Shown here: positions 52,542-63,020 of the stretch, piece after piece | Layout: every line of letters begins with the position of its first letter | Position numbering within the stretch: the stretch's first letter is position 1 | NCBI GenBank assembly: GCA_016618085.1 | Contig: JABLTG010000066.1 | Span: 32,765-96,764, forward strand | Length of the DNA: 64,000 nucleotides | Direction of reading: 5' to 3' | DNA from: Neovahlkampfia damariscottae | Taxonomy: Eukaryota; Heterolobosea; Selenaionea; Neovahlkampfiida; Neovahlkampfiidae | Program-made: the position numbers and the translations under genes | Notes under the pieces: generated by a model | The model's database searches: none | What the model was told of the DNA's origin: nothing | The model's input: the letters and a program-made list of their open reading frames with translations, nothing else

Positions 52542-54707
52542 TTATTCATTCAATTCACTATCATCCATTTGACTTACTGGATTATATTCTCTACCATCTA
52601 TTTGATTCATTTCTCTATCATACTTCTTGAAGAATGTATATTTGAAAGGTAATTTATCGTAAAAAAAGTATCCCCAAATCAAAACTTCAACAAGGATAAT
52701 AATTAGAACAAGAGCTTCAACACTCACAAGTATAGCAACTTTATCCCATTTTACAAATTCTCCTTTTGTCTGAACCATCAAATCAAATGTTAAAACGTAA
52801 TCATTTGTATTATGAACAACAATCAACATTTTAAGAGGAATTGATTTCTCAACTGGAATGTAATCACCTTGAATTCTGATATTTGGTTCTTCACTTGTAT
52901 TTGTAAATTTAAAACCAAAATCTGTAAAAGTTCCGTATTTGTTGTTTGTTATTTTCTGAGCTATCTGTGATTTGATTGTTTCAATTTGTGGAGTTTGAGA
53001 ATAGAATTCTACAAATACATAAGGACCTCCAACATGTGAAGTTCTTTTCAAAAGAATATTCAAATTCATATAATTAGCATCATAAGGTGGAAAATCAATC
53101 AAAAAAGTATTGAACCCTCTTCCTACTATTAAACCTTTAAAATCCATATTTGAATCAAATTTCAAAGGATCATATTTTCCATCTGCACAATCTGGACCTG
53201 AATATCCTTGATCACAAATACACATTTCAGCTTTTTTATTACAATATCCTGAAATTGTACAATTATTTGGACATGGAGGATCTTCACTGCAAATCATACA
53301 ATACTCTTCATTTTTGATGAATTTGTTCATCATAATTTGTGTAACAGGACCCTGCGTTTGTGAAACTAAATGACCTGATTGATAAATAACCATTCTTGTT
53401 AAGTTTTTATAAGTGTTATAATTTCCATAAACATCATTGGCTGTTGAAAATAACTTTGGTTGATAACTGTTCATATAAAAAGAACCAGGCCATTGCAACT
53501 TTCTAATATATTCATTCATTCCTAGAAATCCTGATTTCAAGTCAAATTGACCAGTATATCTTTGAAATGTTAAAAAAAAAAAAAATAGTTACAATAGAAC
53601 TTTCATGTTTGAAACTAAATCTGTGAATAAATTAGGTGGAAGTGGTTTATAAAATTCTTCCTCGAAAAGATTGAAAACAGTTGAATCACAATTATGATAA
53701 ACAGATGATGAATCAATTGCCAAAGCTGTTTTCACATCAGTTCTCGTCAAATAATTAATTAATAGACTAATTTCATTTAAATCAGAAATATCTTTTCTTG
53801 AATCATAAGGCTTTTGAAAAATTTTGAGTTTTATTTTCAACTCTTACTGAAAGTCCTGTGTGTTGTACTAATTTTTCAGCAAACAAAGGAGAACAAGTGG
53901 ACTTTTTTGCGTTGGCCCAATTTTGCTTGTCAAGGTCAGCAGCACATTTTTCATACATTTCATTTGATTCAACATGATCTCTGTAATTTGTTATACCCAT
54001 ATAGTAACCAAGGTCTGGATAAACTGAATGTTGAATTTTTGGGTCAAAATTTGCACTCTCTATCAGAGCTCCTTTTATGTTTAATTTCATTATATTTTGT
54101 TGTTTAATCTCTTGGTAAAGGTATGGTATCCATTTTGCTGCATATGATTCTCCAGCGAAATAAAAATCATTGGTTTGTTGTGTTGGAAATAAAATGAAAA
54201 ATTGTTGTAAAGCAATGTGTAAATCTTTTGCTGATTCTTTTGATGAAGTTACTTTATCACCATTTGTCCAGCTGAATCCAGTGCCAATTGGTTGATCTAT
54301 AAATAATAAATTAGCATTTTTGCTCCAAGTGAAAGGATTTGAAGCAATTGTTGTTTTCTCAAATCTTAAAGGACCATTTCCAAAGAATAAACCGATCATT
54401 GAAGAACAACCTGGACCACCTTTTTTTGTTTGAATTTATAGAAAAAAATTACCTTGAAGCCAAATTATCAATGGGTCTGTCGGTTTGGATTCACTTTTAA
54501 TTTTTAGAAATTTAAATTTTAAAACCTTTCAAAAAACCAATAAAACATTTTTCCAGTTGAAATATTTCTTGCTACATCTAAATATCCAGTGTGTGAAGTT
54601 GGAAGTACTGCTCCAAAAAGTGGTAATGTAGTAACTTTATGTTTTGTAGAAGCTGATGAAGTCAGATAAATTAATACCAGAAATGATATTGAAAAAATTA
54701 ATCTCAT
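52542..54707 (-). CDS. Membrane-tethered serine carboxypeptidase with EGF-like module
   Basis: Exons 54707-54526, 54493-54453, 54419-53848, 53810-53593 and 53559-52542, introns 32, 33, 37 and 33 nt, give 676 residues. Signal peptide, then S10 carboxypeptidase motifs: [21 protein letters not shown], nucleophile Ser in A-G-E-S-Y-A-A-K, Asp in Y-T-G-Q-F-D-L and His in S-G-H-L-V-S. After the catalytic domain come a cysteine-rich EGF-like unit ([19 protein letters not shown]), a beta-rich region, a membrane helix near residue 610-635 and an acidic cytoplasmic tail with N-P-V-S and Tyr-based signals. Most S10 enzymes are soluble, so the tethering is unusual. Confidence 0.93.
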
Positions 54708-54780
54708 GGAGGGGTTTGCAGTTTTTTTTTTTTAAATTGAGGTGATTGGTGGGAAATAATAGACCAATGATTTAAAACTT
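54708..54780. promoter_or_regulatory. Divergent promoter, carboxypeptidase and TMEM19
   Basis: Two elements face outward in 73 bp: TGATTGGTG at about 54748 (41 nt from the carboxypeptidase ATG) and GACCAATGA at about 54762 (17 nt from the TMEM19 ATG). Confidence 0.45.
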
Positions 54781-55701
54781 ATGAATTTGTCATCTGTTTT
54801 GGTTAGTGTGGTGATTTCAGCTCTCATTACTCTCCACTCCTATCTGAAAAAAAAGAGTTCTTTGAACTTGTCAGGTAAGAAGAAATTGTTTACTATTCTG
54901 ACAACATTTACAGGAGCGATAGCAGCTTTTTTTGTTGGTTGTATTACATTTCATGGAGGACTTTACTTCACCACTATTTTATTAGTTTTCTTTTTTTCTT
55001 CCTCTCGCTTGACTAAATACAAATCGGAAATCAAAAAACAAAGAGAAGATGGTTATGAAGAGAATCAAGGAAGAAATTACATTCAAGTTTTAGCAAATGG
55101 AGGGTAAGAAATTTTCAAATTCACTCATTTATTCAGTTTACCAACTTTAATTTGCTTCATTTATCAATTTTTTTTTTATCATGAAACTTTTGAATTGGAA
55201 ACAACAAATTTTTTAAAAAAGTTTTTACTAATATGCTATTTGGGAATATACTCATCAAACTGTGGTGATACTTGGTCAAGTGAAGTCGGAATTCTCAGTA
55301 AAAATAAGCCTTTTCATATTTTATATTGGAAAACAGTTCCATATGGTACAAATGGAGGTGTTTCGAAATTAGGATTACTTGCAAGTTTAGTCGCAGGAGT
55401 GTCTCTTGGTATTATCACCTCATTGGTCATGGTTTTTTCAAGAAGGATCCAAATTCAAAGTGTTTTATTGTTATTGGTGGTATGTTCATTTTCATCTGTT
55501 TTTGGTTCATTGTTGGACAGTGTTTTGGGAGGAATATTTGAATATAGTGGATATTGCAAAGAGAAAAAGAAAATTGTGAAGATTAAAACCTCAACTACAA
55601 AAGATATATCTGGATTTGATCTTCTTTCAGGTGATTCTATTAACTTTATTAGTGGTGGAATAACTGGAATAATTACGGGTATTGTCGCATGTTGGTTTTA
55701 A
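54781..55701 (+). CDS. TMEM19: TMEM19/DUF92 membrane protein
   Basis: Exons 54781-55103 and 55137-55701 (intron 33 nt) give 295 residues with about six membrane helices. Family motifs are clear: F-F-S-S-S-R-L-T-K-Y-K, N-Y-I-Q-V-L-A-N-G-G-L-P-T, N-C-G-D-T-W-S-S-E-V-G, V-P-Y-G-T-N-G-G-V-S, and D-S-V-L-G-G. DUF92 includes plant phytyl-phosphate kinase VTE6 and bacterial/animal proteins of unknown activity; an isoprenoid-phosphate kinase role is possible. The glycine-rich G-T-N-G-G loop is intact. Confidence 0.95.
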
Positions 55702-55902
55702 GAGTGATGATGATTTTATTCAAATTAGTCGAATTTTGTTTCCAAAAACGATTTTTGACAAATATTTGAAAGTGAATCATTTGTTTTTTTTTCATTTTCT
55801 ACAAAAAATTTTTTTTTCTGACTTATTTTAGACCAAATACATTAACCAATAAAATTTTGATTTCCAAAATTAGCATAATTAAAGAACAACGAAAAAAAAA
55901 CA

Positions 55903-56692
55903 ATGCCAGGAAGTGATAGCCCAAAAATACAAAGGTTATGCAAGAAAGCCACTGATTTTTTTCTGTTGAATAAAGAAAAAACAAATAACGGAGACGAAAA
56001 AGCAAAGCACTTGTTAAAAGAAAAATTTGATGATTTATTGGATGAACTCAAAGAGATGAAATTAGGTGATGTAGGAATAGACGATATAGAACCATATCAG
56101 TCACATCATATTTTTATACCTATTTTTGAATCGGAGTTGTTCGTCATTTCAGTTTTTGTTTTACCAAAAGATTCAACTGGACTTCCTCTTCACAATCATC
56201 CAAATATGACTATTCTTTCGAAATTTTTATATGGAAAAGCACTTATAACAACAGCAGATTTTGTTGATTCAGGTTTGTGTTTTATTTTTTTTTTTAATTT
56301 TCTTTTTCAATTTAGAAATCAACAACGAAACTGGAACTCCTCTGGAAGCGAAAATAAATTATGAAGGAAAAACAAAAAAACATGCCATTGAAATTATAGG
56401 CTCAAGTTATCCAACAAACAATTTTGATAGAGGCAATTTGCACTCTATATCACCATCTGGAGGTCCTCTAGTTTTTGTTGATATTCAATCACCGCCACCA
56501 CCAAAAGAAGGCTCACAAAACTGTAATGGTAAGTGTTATTTAAAAAAAAAAAAAAATTAATTTTTTTTAGGTTTCTATTTCGCTCATCAGAAACAAAACA
56601 ACGGACTTTTAAAATTAAAAGTACTCCAGGATAATCAATTACCATTTTATTCAACTGATTATACAGGACCTCCGATCAAAACAAACTTTTGA
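55903..56692 (+). CDS. ADO: Thiol dioxygenase, ADO/PCO type
   Basis: Exons 55903-56272, 56316-56528 and 56571-56692, introns 43 and 42 nt, give 234 residues. Cupin metal ligands are in place: P-L-H-N-H-P-N-M-T-I-L-S-K-F-L-Y-G (two His) and N-L-H-S-I-S (third His), followed by V-D-I-Q-S-P-P-P. ADO and plant cysteine oxidases oxidise cysteamine and N-terminal Cys with O2, an oxygen-sensing branch of the N-degron pathway. CCAATA lies 57 nt upstream. Confidence 0.93.
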
Positions 56693-56819
56693 AATGGAAA
56701 ATAATGATTTTTAAATAAATTATTTATTTTGTAATTATTTTGATATTTTTATTTCACGATCCTGAACTTAATCTGATTATACCATTTTCAACGTTTAAAA
56801 AAGTTACCGTTGTTCTTTG

Positions 56820-56860
56820 ACCTACCTACTGATTGGTCAATTCCCGCTATAAATAGCCAC
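56820..56860 (+). promoter_or_regulatory. CCAAT plus TATA promoter of the kelch gene
   Basis: ACTGATTGGTCAA (about 56829) is followed by CGCTATAAATAGCC (TATAAATA at 56848-56855). This is the clearest TATA box in the window, about 120 nt before the kelch ATG. Confidence 0.6.
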
Positions 56861-56970
56861 AACTTCAAAAATTTCTCCTCAGAAACAAACTTTGTAAGAG
56901 AAATAGAAAGAAAGTGTAAGAAAAAACAATGGATAACTCATCTGTTAGTAAATAGAAAAAGAAATTAGTA

Positions 56971-58098
56971 ATGACCATAGTTCTACAAACAAAAGAAAAA
57001 CGTAAAAAAAAAAACAATTAAAAACTGTGAAGGTTGGAAGGTCTATCATTCAAGAAACAAATCCCAGCAAAATCCATGCGGTCGTTATGGACATTCAACG
57101 ATCACTTATAAAGACAAATTAATTCTTCACGCTGGTTTTAATGGTCACAAAAGATTAAATGACACTTATGGATGTGATTTAAATGATCCACGTATGGTTA
57201 TTTTTTAAAATAATTTTAGAAAATCGACGTTGGGCATTAATCGAAACAAGAGGCAAAAAACCATCACCTAGAGATTGTCATTCTTCTATTTTATATGGTA
57301 ATAAAATGATAGTATTCGGAGGAGGTGATGGTTTCTCTTGGTTAAATGACATCTTTGAGTATAATGTGGATACATCAGAATGGAAGGAAATTGAAGCAAA
57401 AGGATTTCTTCCTACCAAAAGAGCAGGACATTCAGCAGTACAGTACAAAGATACAATGATTATTTTTGGTGGTTGGAATGGAAACAATACACTGAACGAT
57501 TGTTATGTCTTCAACTTTGGTTAGTTTTTTTTTTTTTTTAACACTTCTAGTTACAAATGAATGGAAAGATTTATGGTATTTTGGTGATATTCCTCAACCA
57601 AGAGATTCACATTCAGCAGTTATATTCAACAATAAAATGATTATTGCAGGTGGTGGTGATGGAAATAAAAGACTGAATGACGTCTATGAATTCAATTTAG
57701 ATCTTCAGTCATGGAAAGTACTCAATTGTATAGGTGATGTAAATTGTTTACGTGCTGGACATAAAGCTGTTGTATATGATTCAAAAATGGTGATCTTTGG
57801 AGGAGGTGATGGTTTCAAATGGCATGATGATTTATATGAACTTGATTTAGCGGCTTATCAATGGTCAAAAATTATTGCAAAAGGAAGTAAGGCACCAGGT
57901 AGTTATGGTGTTTCTGCATCTTTGTACAAAAATCAAATGGTATTATTTGGAGGTGGTGATGGTGAAAGATGGTATGATTCAATTTATGAATATAAAATTG
58001 GTGATGAATCAATCATCAGAAATATGAAATCAAAAATGTTACAATCTGTTAAAAATGAAAATTTTGTTGATTTAATCATCAACACTACAACTGATTGA
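56971..58098 (+). CDS. Kelch-repeat beta-propeller protein
   Basis: Exons 56971-57001, 57033-57191, 57220-57519 and 57551-58098, introns 31, 28 and 31 nt, give 345 residues. Six kelch repeats fill the chain, each with R-x-x-H-S/A...M-x-I-F-G-G-x-x-G...L-N-D-x-Y and an aromatic W; no other domain is seen. Similar stand-alone propellers are scaffolds or adaptors. An upstream ATG (56929) opens a short frame that could be joined by a 21-nt intron (56950-56970 region), but the later ATG needs no such intron and is preferred. The last residues are a short basic extension. Confidence 0.93.
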
Positions 58099-58295
58099 AA
58101 TGAAACCTGGTTTTTTTTGAATGTTGTGATTATATAAATTTTATAAAACACTTTGAAAAAAAAAAATTAAAAAAAAAAATTAAAAACCCCAAAATTATTA
58201 AAAAAAAATAAAAATTATATATTCTTCAAAATTACTTCCAATCAATTTCATTGGACCGTTTTGGTTGTGGAGGAGAAAAGAAATTTGGGCTTGAA
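58099..58295 (+). other. Gap with CCAAT pair before the GSAP-like gene
   Basis: After the kelch stop the sequence is long A/T tracts (several runs of A). Near its end TTCCAATCAATTTCATTGGACC (about 58237-58258) holds the element in both orientations, 40-55 nt before the ATG at 58296. Confidence 0.35.
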
Positions 58296-60750
58296 ATGTT
58301 GAAGTTGGATAAAATTGAAAGTTTGTATAATGGAGATCCAAAAAGGCTTGGAAATATCTACGTAGTTGGAAAAGAACCGAATAATGTCTATTTAATTGCT
58401 AGAGACGATTTAGTAGCCGGAAAAACTTGCATTGAAGCAAAATGCTATGATGAAAGAAAAATATTATTTAAAAATGAGGCACGTATGAAAGTTGTATCAG
58501 CTTCTGTCAATTATCATCAAAATATTTTGGCTTTTACATCTGTCAGAGTAAATGAAAAAAACAAGTAATTAAACGAAAAAAAAAAAACTAAAAAAAACAA
58601 GAACAGAGAAGATTTATGTAAGTGGATAGTTGTTAATCTTTTTTTAGGAATCTTATTTAGTTGAAATTAATAGTGGAACAAAATATTTATTATATATTGA
58701 AGGAAGCAAACACTTTCAAAATATACAATTTTTGAACAACTCAAGAAAGAATTTATCATATATTTTGTTTTTAAGAGATCAAGAAAAAATAGAAATGTAC
58801 TCCATTGGAATCGAAGAAAAAAACGGAAAAATATATCAACCAGAACTTCAAGGAACATTTATAAAACAACATGTATGGAGTAATTGGGATCCAGAAACAT
58901 CTATATTATCCTATATTTCCAAAAAATCAAGTTTTTTTGTTTTGACTTCATGCTCTTTTCAAGATATTTCAAAACCTGCAATTTTATATGAACAAGAGTT
59001 GTATTTGAATATACCAAGTGAAATATCATATAGTAAATTACCATGGCTCAATGGTCATCGCTCACCAAATACTTCAATTCATTTTACTTTGATTCATTTT
59101 CAAAATAATATTTTGTTATGTCAACAAGTCATCAAAGAAGATAATGCAGAAGAAATTGAAATTATTATTTTTGCTTTACATTTGAAATTGAAGTTTTCTT
59201 TTGTTATACCAATTCACACAGATGAAAAATTTAGAGTTTTATTTGCTAATATGAATGAACTTTTGATGATTTATATTCCAGGTTATTACATGAAATTTAT
59301 GGATTGTTCAAAATCAATTAATGATATTTTAACTTGGAAATTAGATGAAAAAAACACTTCAATTCCATTTTCAACAGATAATTTGAAATCATCACCTTCA
59401 CTTTTATTCTTTCCAAAATTGCATACTCTTTTTGATATTCGAAAAGGATTGGTTTATCAATTTGATATTAATTTGGAAGAATTTTTCAAATGGTTTCAAA
59501 AAGAAGAATCAAATAAGAATTTGACACATGCTTTATATTTTGTAATTAATTTTATTAAAAAGAGTGAATCAATGGTTAAAGACATGTTGAAAGATTTAAT
59601 CAAAAGAAATTTATTAACCAATGAAATCATCATTGAATATTTACTTGGTATGATTACCTTTTATTTTTTTAATTTTTTAGATATGACATTTATTCAATCC
59701 AAAGAGCATTTTGATGATGATTTTTTGAAATATATCCCAACTCGTTATTCAAATATGAAAGTACAAACAACTTCATTAGAAAATTCAATAAAATTCAAGA
59801 CACCTTTGAAAATGAACCCTATAAAAATAATATCACCCTGTAAATTCCCTTTTATTGATTTGATAAGAGATACCATTGTTTATAATTATCAATTGAAATC
59901 ACCAATTTTAAGAGAAGAAAAAAGATCATCAAGTTTTTTCAATTTCTTTACTCCCAATAAAAATGTTCAAATGGTCAAAATGTCAGATACAGAACTATTC
60001 CAAACAGTAACAAAAATACATAAAAAGTTAACTTTTTGAAAGGCTATTGAAGAGACTCTCATGAAAGATTTGAAAGATCAAAAAAATATCAAATTTTGTA
60101 ATGAATATGCAAGAATAGTTGTAGAAGTAACTAATACACTTTTTGATTTCATTTGTGATAAAAATGAATCCTCAATTGATTATTATCATATTCTTGAAAA
60201 TTTTTATTGTGCATTGGAAGAGACATCTTATCCACCACCTGAAGAATTTTTTGAACATTTTATATTAGTAGGATATAAAGTATTGAAACCAAATATCTTT
60301 ATACAGTACATTGAAAGAAGTAAGAAATTAGATCAATATTCATCACATTCAAATAGATATTTTTAAAGTTACTGAATCATTGATTGAAGCAATTTTTAAT
60401 GAGAATAAATTTGATTCACAAACTAAATTTTATGTCCTAAGAAGACTCTTTGTAAATTGTTTATTTTTTTAACTTTTTTATAGAGAGGTGAATATCATGA
60501 TCGATTATCACAGGATTTACCAATATTAATTCAGTTTTATCATGCAAAGATATCATCCCTTTCACCACAAGAATTATTAATATCATATAATAATGAAGTA
60601 GAAAAGAATGCAGAAGTAAATGACAAATTTATTCCATTTGTTTATTTCAAATTATCAATACAACAAAGTCTGAATAAAAATCAGAAAATTGAAATTAAAT
60701 TCATTCATGAAAATTTAAATGATTTTACTTATGATAAGAAATCAATTTGA
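58296..60750 (+). CDS. GSAP: Gamma-secretase-activating protein (GSAP) homologue
   Basis: Exons 58296-58564, 58602-58617 (16 nt), 58648-60006, 60043-60319, 60357-60451 and 60484-60750, introns 37, 30, 36, 37 and 32 nt, give 760 residues. Similarity to GSAP follows the whole chain: an N-terminal beta-propeller-like part with V-V-S-A-S-V-N-Y-H-Q-N-I-L-A-F, Y-L-V-E-I-N, Y-I-P-G-Y-Y-M-K-F-M-D and L-L-F-F-P-K-L, then helical repeats with P-P-P-E-E-F-F. Animal GSAP modulates gamma-secretase cleavage. Match is by scattered motifs, so moderately sure. The 16-nt exon is needed to reach S-Y-L-V-E-I. Confidence 0.65.
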
Positions 60751-60857
60751 TATAAAATTTTTTTTGATTGCGGAGTTTTGATTTTTCTGGAATTGGTGAT
60801 GGAGATTTCTATTATTAATTCACCAATTAGAAGGCTGTTTGAGAAATACAACATTCT

Positions 60858-61437
60858 ATGCCTCTGCAGACTGGTGACGAAAAAAAAAACGACGAAAATG
60901 AGTTGGTTACAGTGCATATTGAAGAACCAACTGTTGGGCCTGAACCAACTCGTGAAAGACGACCAACTGTTAGAGATTCAGTTGCCATCGGTTTATATGA
61001 TAAAAACAGAAGATATTCAATGAGAAGAAAGGTTGAAGAATTGAAATACAATGGAATGGACTATTACCAGGCAAAAGATTGTATTTCAATGTGGAAAGTG
61101 TATTTAGTAATCAACTGCTTTATTTATTGGTTTTTTACCTTGGCATTCATTCCAATGGTAATTTTTAATCAAATTTTTTAACATTTTTTTTCAGTTGGTT
61201 TTTTCTGCAATGTTTTATACTGACTCATTCAGCATAAAAAATTCGATAGTTGGAATTGTTATTGGATCCTTTTTGGCAGCACTGGCAATTATTTCAATAA
61301 TAGCATCCTTGATATCTTTGTTTACATTCTTTAGTGGTTTTAGAAGGTGCTATTCTTTGACAAAAGCCAAAAGGTGGATGTTAGCTGAATTGAAACAAGT
61401 TGTGAAAGAATACAAAGCCCAAAGAAATGCAGAATAA
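60858..61437 (+). CDS. Small two-helix membrane protein of unknown function
   Basis: Exons 60858-61157 and 61195-61437 (intron 37 nt) give 180 residues. The first 75 residues are polar and charged (R-E-R-R-P-T-V-R-D-S), then come two or three hydrophobic helices (W-K-V-Y-L-V-I-N-C-F-I-Y-W-F-F and I-V-G-I-V-I-G-S-F-L-A-A-L-A-I-I) and a basic tail. No family recognised. Its stop is 4 bp before the stop of the opposite F-box gene (61442), so the 3' UTRs overlap. Confidence 0.8.
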
Positions 61438-61441
61438 TCAA

Positions 61442-62836
61442 TTAAATATTTATTTCTTCTAAATCTTGTAATTCCATGTGTCCATCTTGAAAATAATGTT
61501 TCTGCAAATAATTTTTCAAAATTCCAAAAGTTCCACAACAAACCCAAAAAAATGAAATTACAATAAAAATAAGGATTGAAATACAAATACAAATGATAAT
61601 AATATATATAGGAATTGACAACTGTACAAATGAAAATCCAATTGATCTTGAAAATTTCATGACAAAACCAATGAAAAATTGAAAAAAGAAGATGGTCACA
61701 ATTGGAGTCATAATGCTGCAAATGCATAAAAATAATATTCCAGGGAAATATTTCTTAATAGAAGCATGTTCTATAGCTATAATTTTTACAATTGAAGATA
61801 AGAACAATGAAATAGAACAGCAAAATGTTCCACATAAAATCATCAAAAAAATCAAACTTGGAGGAGCAACTACAATTGTCCAGTTGATATTTAATACTCC
61901 ATCTAATTTCAAACAACCCAGTATCAAAATATACAAATATAATAATATTCCAGTGAAATAATGAAAAAAGTAAATTCCAGAAATTTCTTGGTGAGGAAAA
62001 AAATAAAGTGCATTTTCGTCTTCAATAAAATCAAAAGATGAATAATAATTTTGTTTCCAAAGGTACATCATTCTTATCAATTGATTAACAAAATCAAAGA
62101 ATATCAAAATTAAAGTCAAGATCATTACAACGAACCATAATTTTTGCTTTTCAAAAAAGTAAATTTTGAACATGGACAATGAAATAGAAATAGGTAACCA
62201 GTGACAATAAATTGATGAAATTAAATCGGAAAATGAGTTTCCAAAACCAAAACGATAACCAAAAAATATTCTAAAAATAAATGGAAATCCATTTGAAAGT
62301 AACAAATCAATGATCGAGAATAAAAAACAACAACAAGAAACTACTGAACCAAAAATAACCAAAATTATCATAAAAAAGTTCCTATTCCAATGTTGATCCA
62401 AAACTAAAGGAAATAAAATAACAAATGAACAAATAAATAAAATGAAAAGTGTGATAACAACAATGGAGAGTATAAGTTTAATAAAACCACCAAAACTCCA
62501 AAAATAATTGAAATTTCTTTGTATAATCTCTTCTGCTTTTCCCTTTGAATAATAATTTACAAATTCATTTTTATAAATCACGTTTGAGTTCATGTCTTCA
62601 ATTGGATCTATATACTCTGGTGGATTTCCAATAAATTCTCCATATTTAAAAAAAAATTCTTCTATTGGTTGTGAGAAAGTTGGTGTTTGAATTTTTTCAC
62701 TCCAAAATAAATTATGTGAAGTAATCAAGTTTAATCTTTTGTTGGTTTCTGAAAGACTTAAGTTTGTATTGTGATCCAAATATTGTATGATGCAAAATAA
62801 TTCATCATTACTCAAATCATCAAACTTTACTTCCAT
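61442..62836 (-). CDS. F-box protein with TMEM185-like membrane domain
   Basis: One exon, 464 residues from the ATG at 62836; the longer frame upstream has no ATG. Residues about 5-50 fit an F-box (L-S-N-D-E-L-F-C-I-I-Q-Y-L-D, L-S-L-S-E-T-N-K-R-L, W-S-E-K-I). Ten or so membrane helices follow, with L-K-L-D-G-V-L-N-I-N-W-T-I-V-V-A-P-P in the middle, the hallmark of the TMEM185/TMEM60 family. An F-box on a polytopic membrane protein would recruit SCF ubiquitin ligase to a membrane. ATTGG is 22 nt upstream. Confidence 0.85.
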   Translation of the reverse strand: MEVKFDDLSNDELFCIIQYLDHNTNLSLSETNKRLNLITSHNLFWSEKIQTPTFSQPIEEFFFKYGEFIGNPPEYIDPIEDMNSNVIYKNEFVNYYSKGKAEEIIQRNFNYFWSFGGFIKLILSIVVITLFILFICSFVILFPLVLDQHWNRNFFMIILVIFGSVVSCCCFLFSIIDLLLSNGFPFIFRIFFGYRFGFGNSFSDLISSIYCHWLPISISLSMFKIYFFEKQKLWFVVMILTLILIFFDFVNQLIRMMYLWKQNYYSSFDFIEDENALYFFPHQEISGIYFFHYFTGILLYLYILILGCLKLDGVLNINWTIVVAPPSLIFLMILCGTFCCSISLFLSSIVKIIAIEHASIKKYFPGILFLCICSIMTPIVTIFFFQFFIGFVMKFSRSIGFSFVQLSIPIYIIIICICISILIFIVISFFWVCCGTFGILKNYLQKHYFQDGHMELQDLEEINI

Positions 62837-63020
62837 TGACCATTTGGAATTGAATTCATTGGACGAGAAATGTTCTAACAATAAATGGTCGTTTAAAACT
62901 GAATCGAATTGGAAGATTCAATTTTTTCATGTTTGTCCGGATTAAGACAATAGAAGCTTCTAATTCCCAACTATAAAACTCGTTGACCAATAGAAACCAG
63001 TCCTACACTTTTGGAACAAA
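62837..63020. promoter_or_regulatory. Divergent promoter, F-box gene and M1 aminopeptidase
   Basis: Towards the aminopeptidase: CTATAAAAC (TATA at 62972-62977) and GACCAATAG at about 62985, 35 nt before the ATG. Towards the F-box gene: ATTGG at about 62858. One of few sites with both TATA and CCAAT. Confidence 0.5.
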
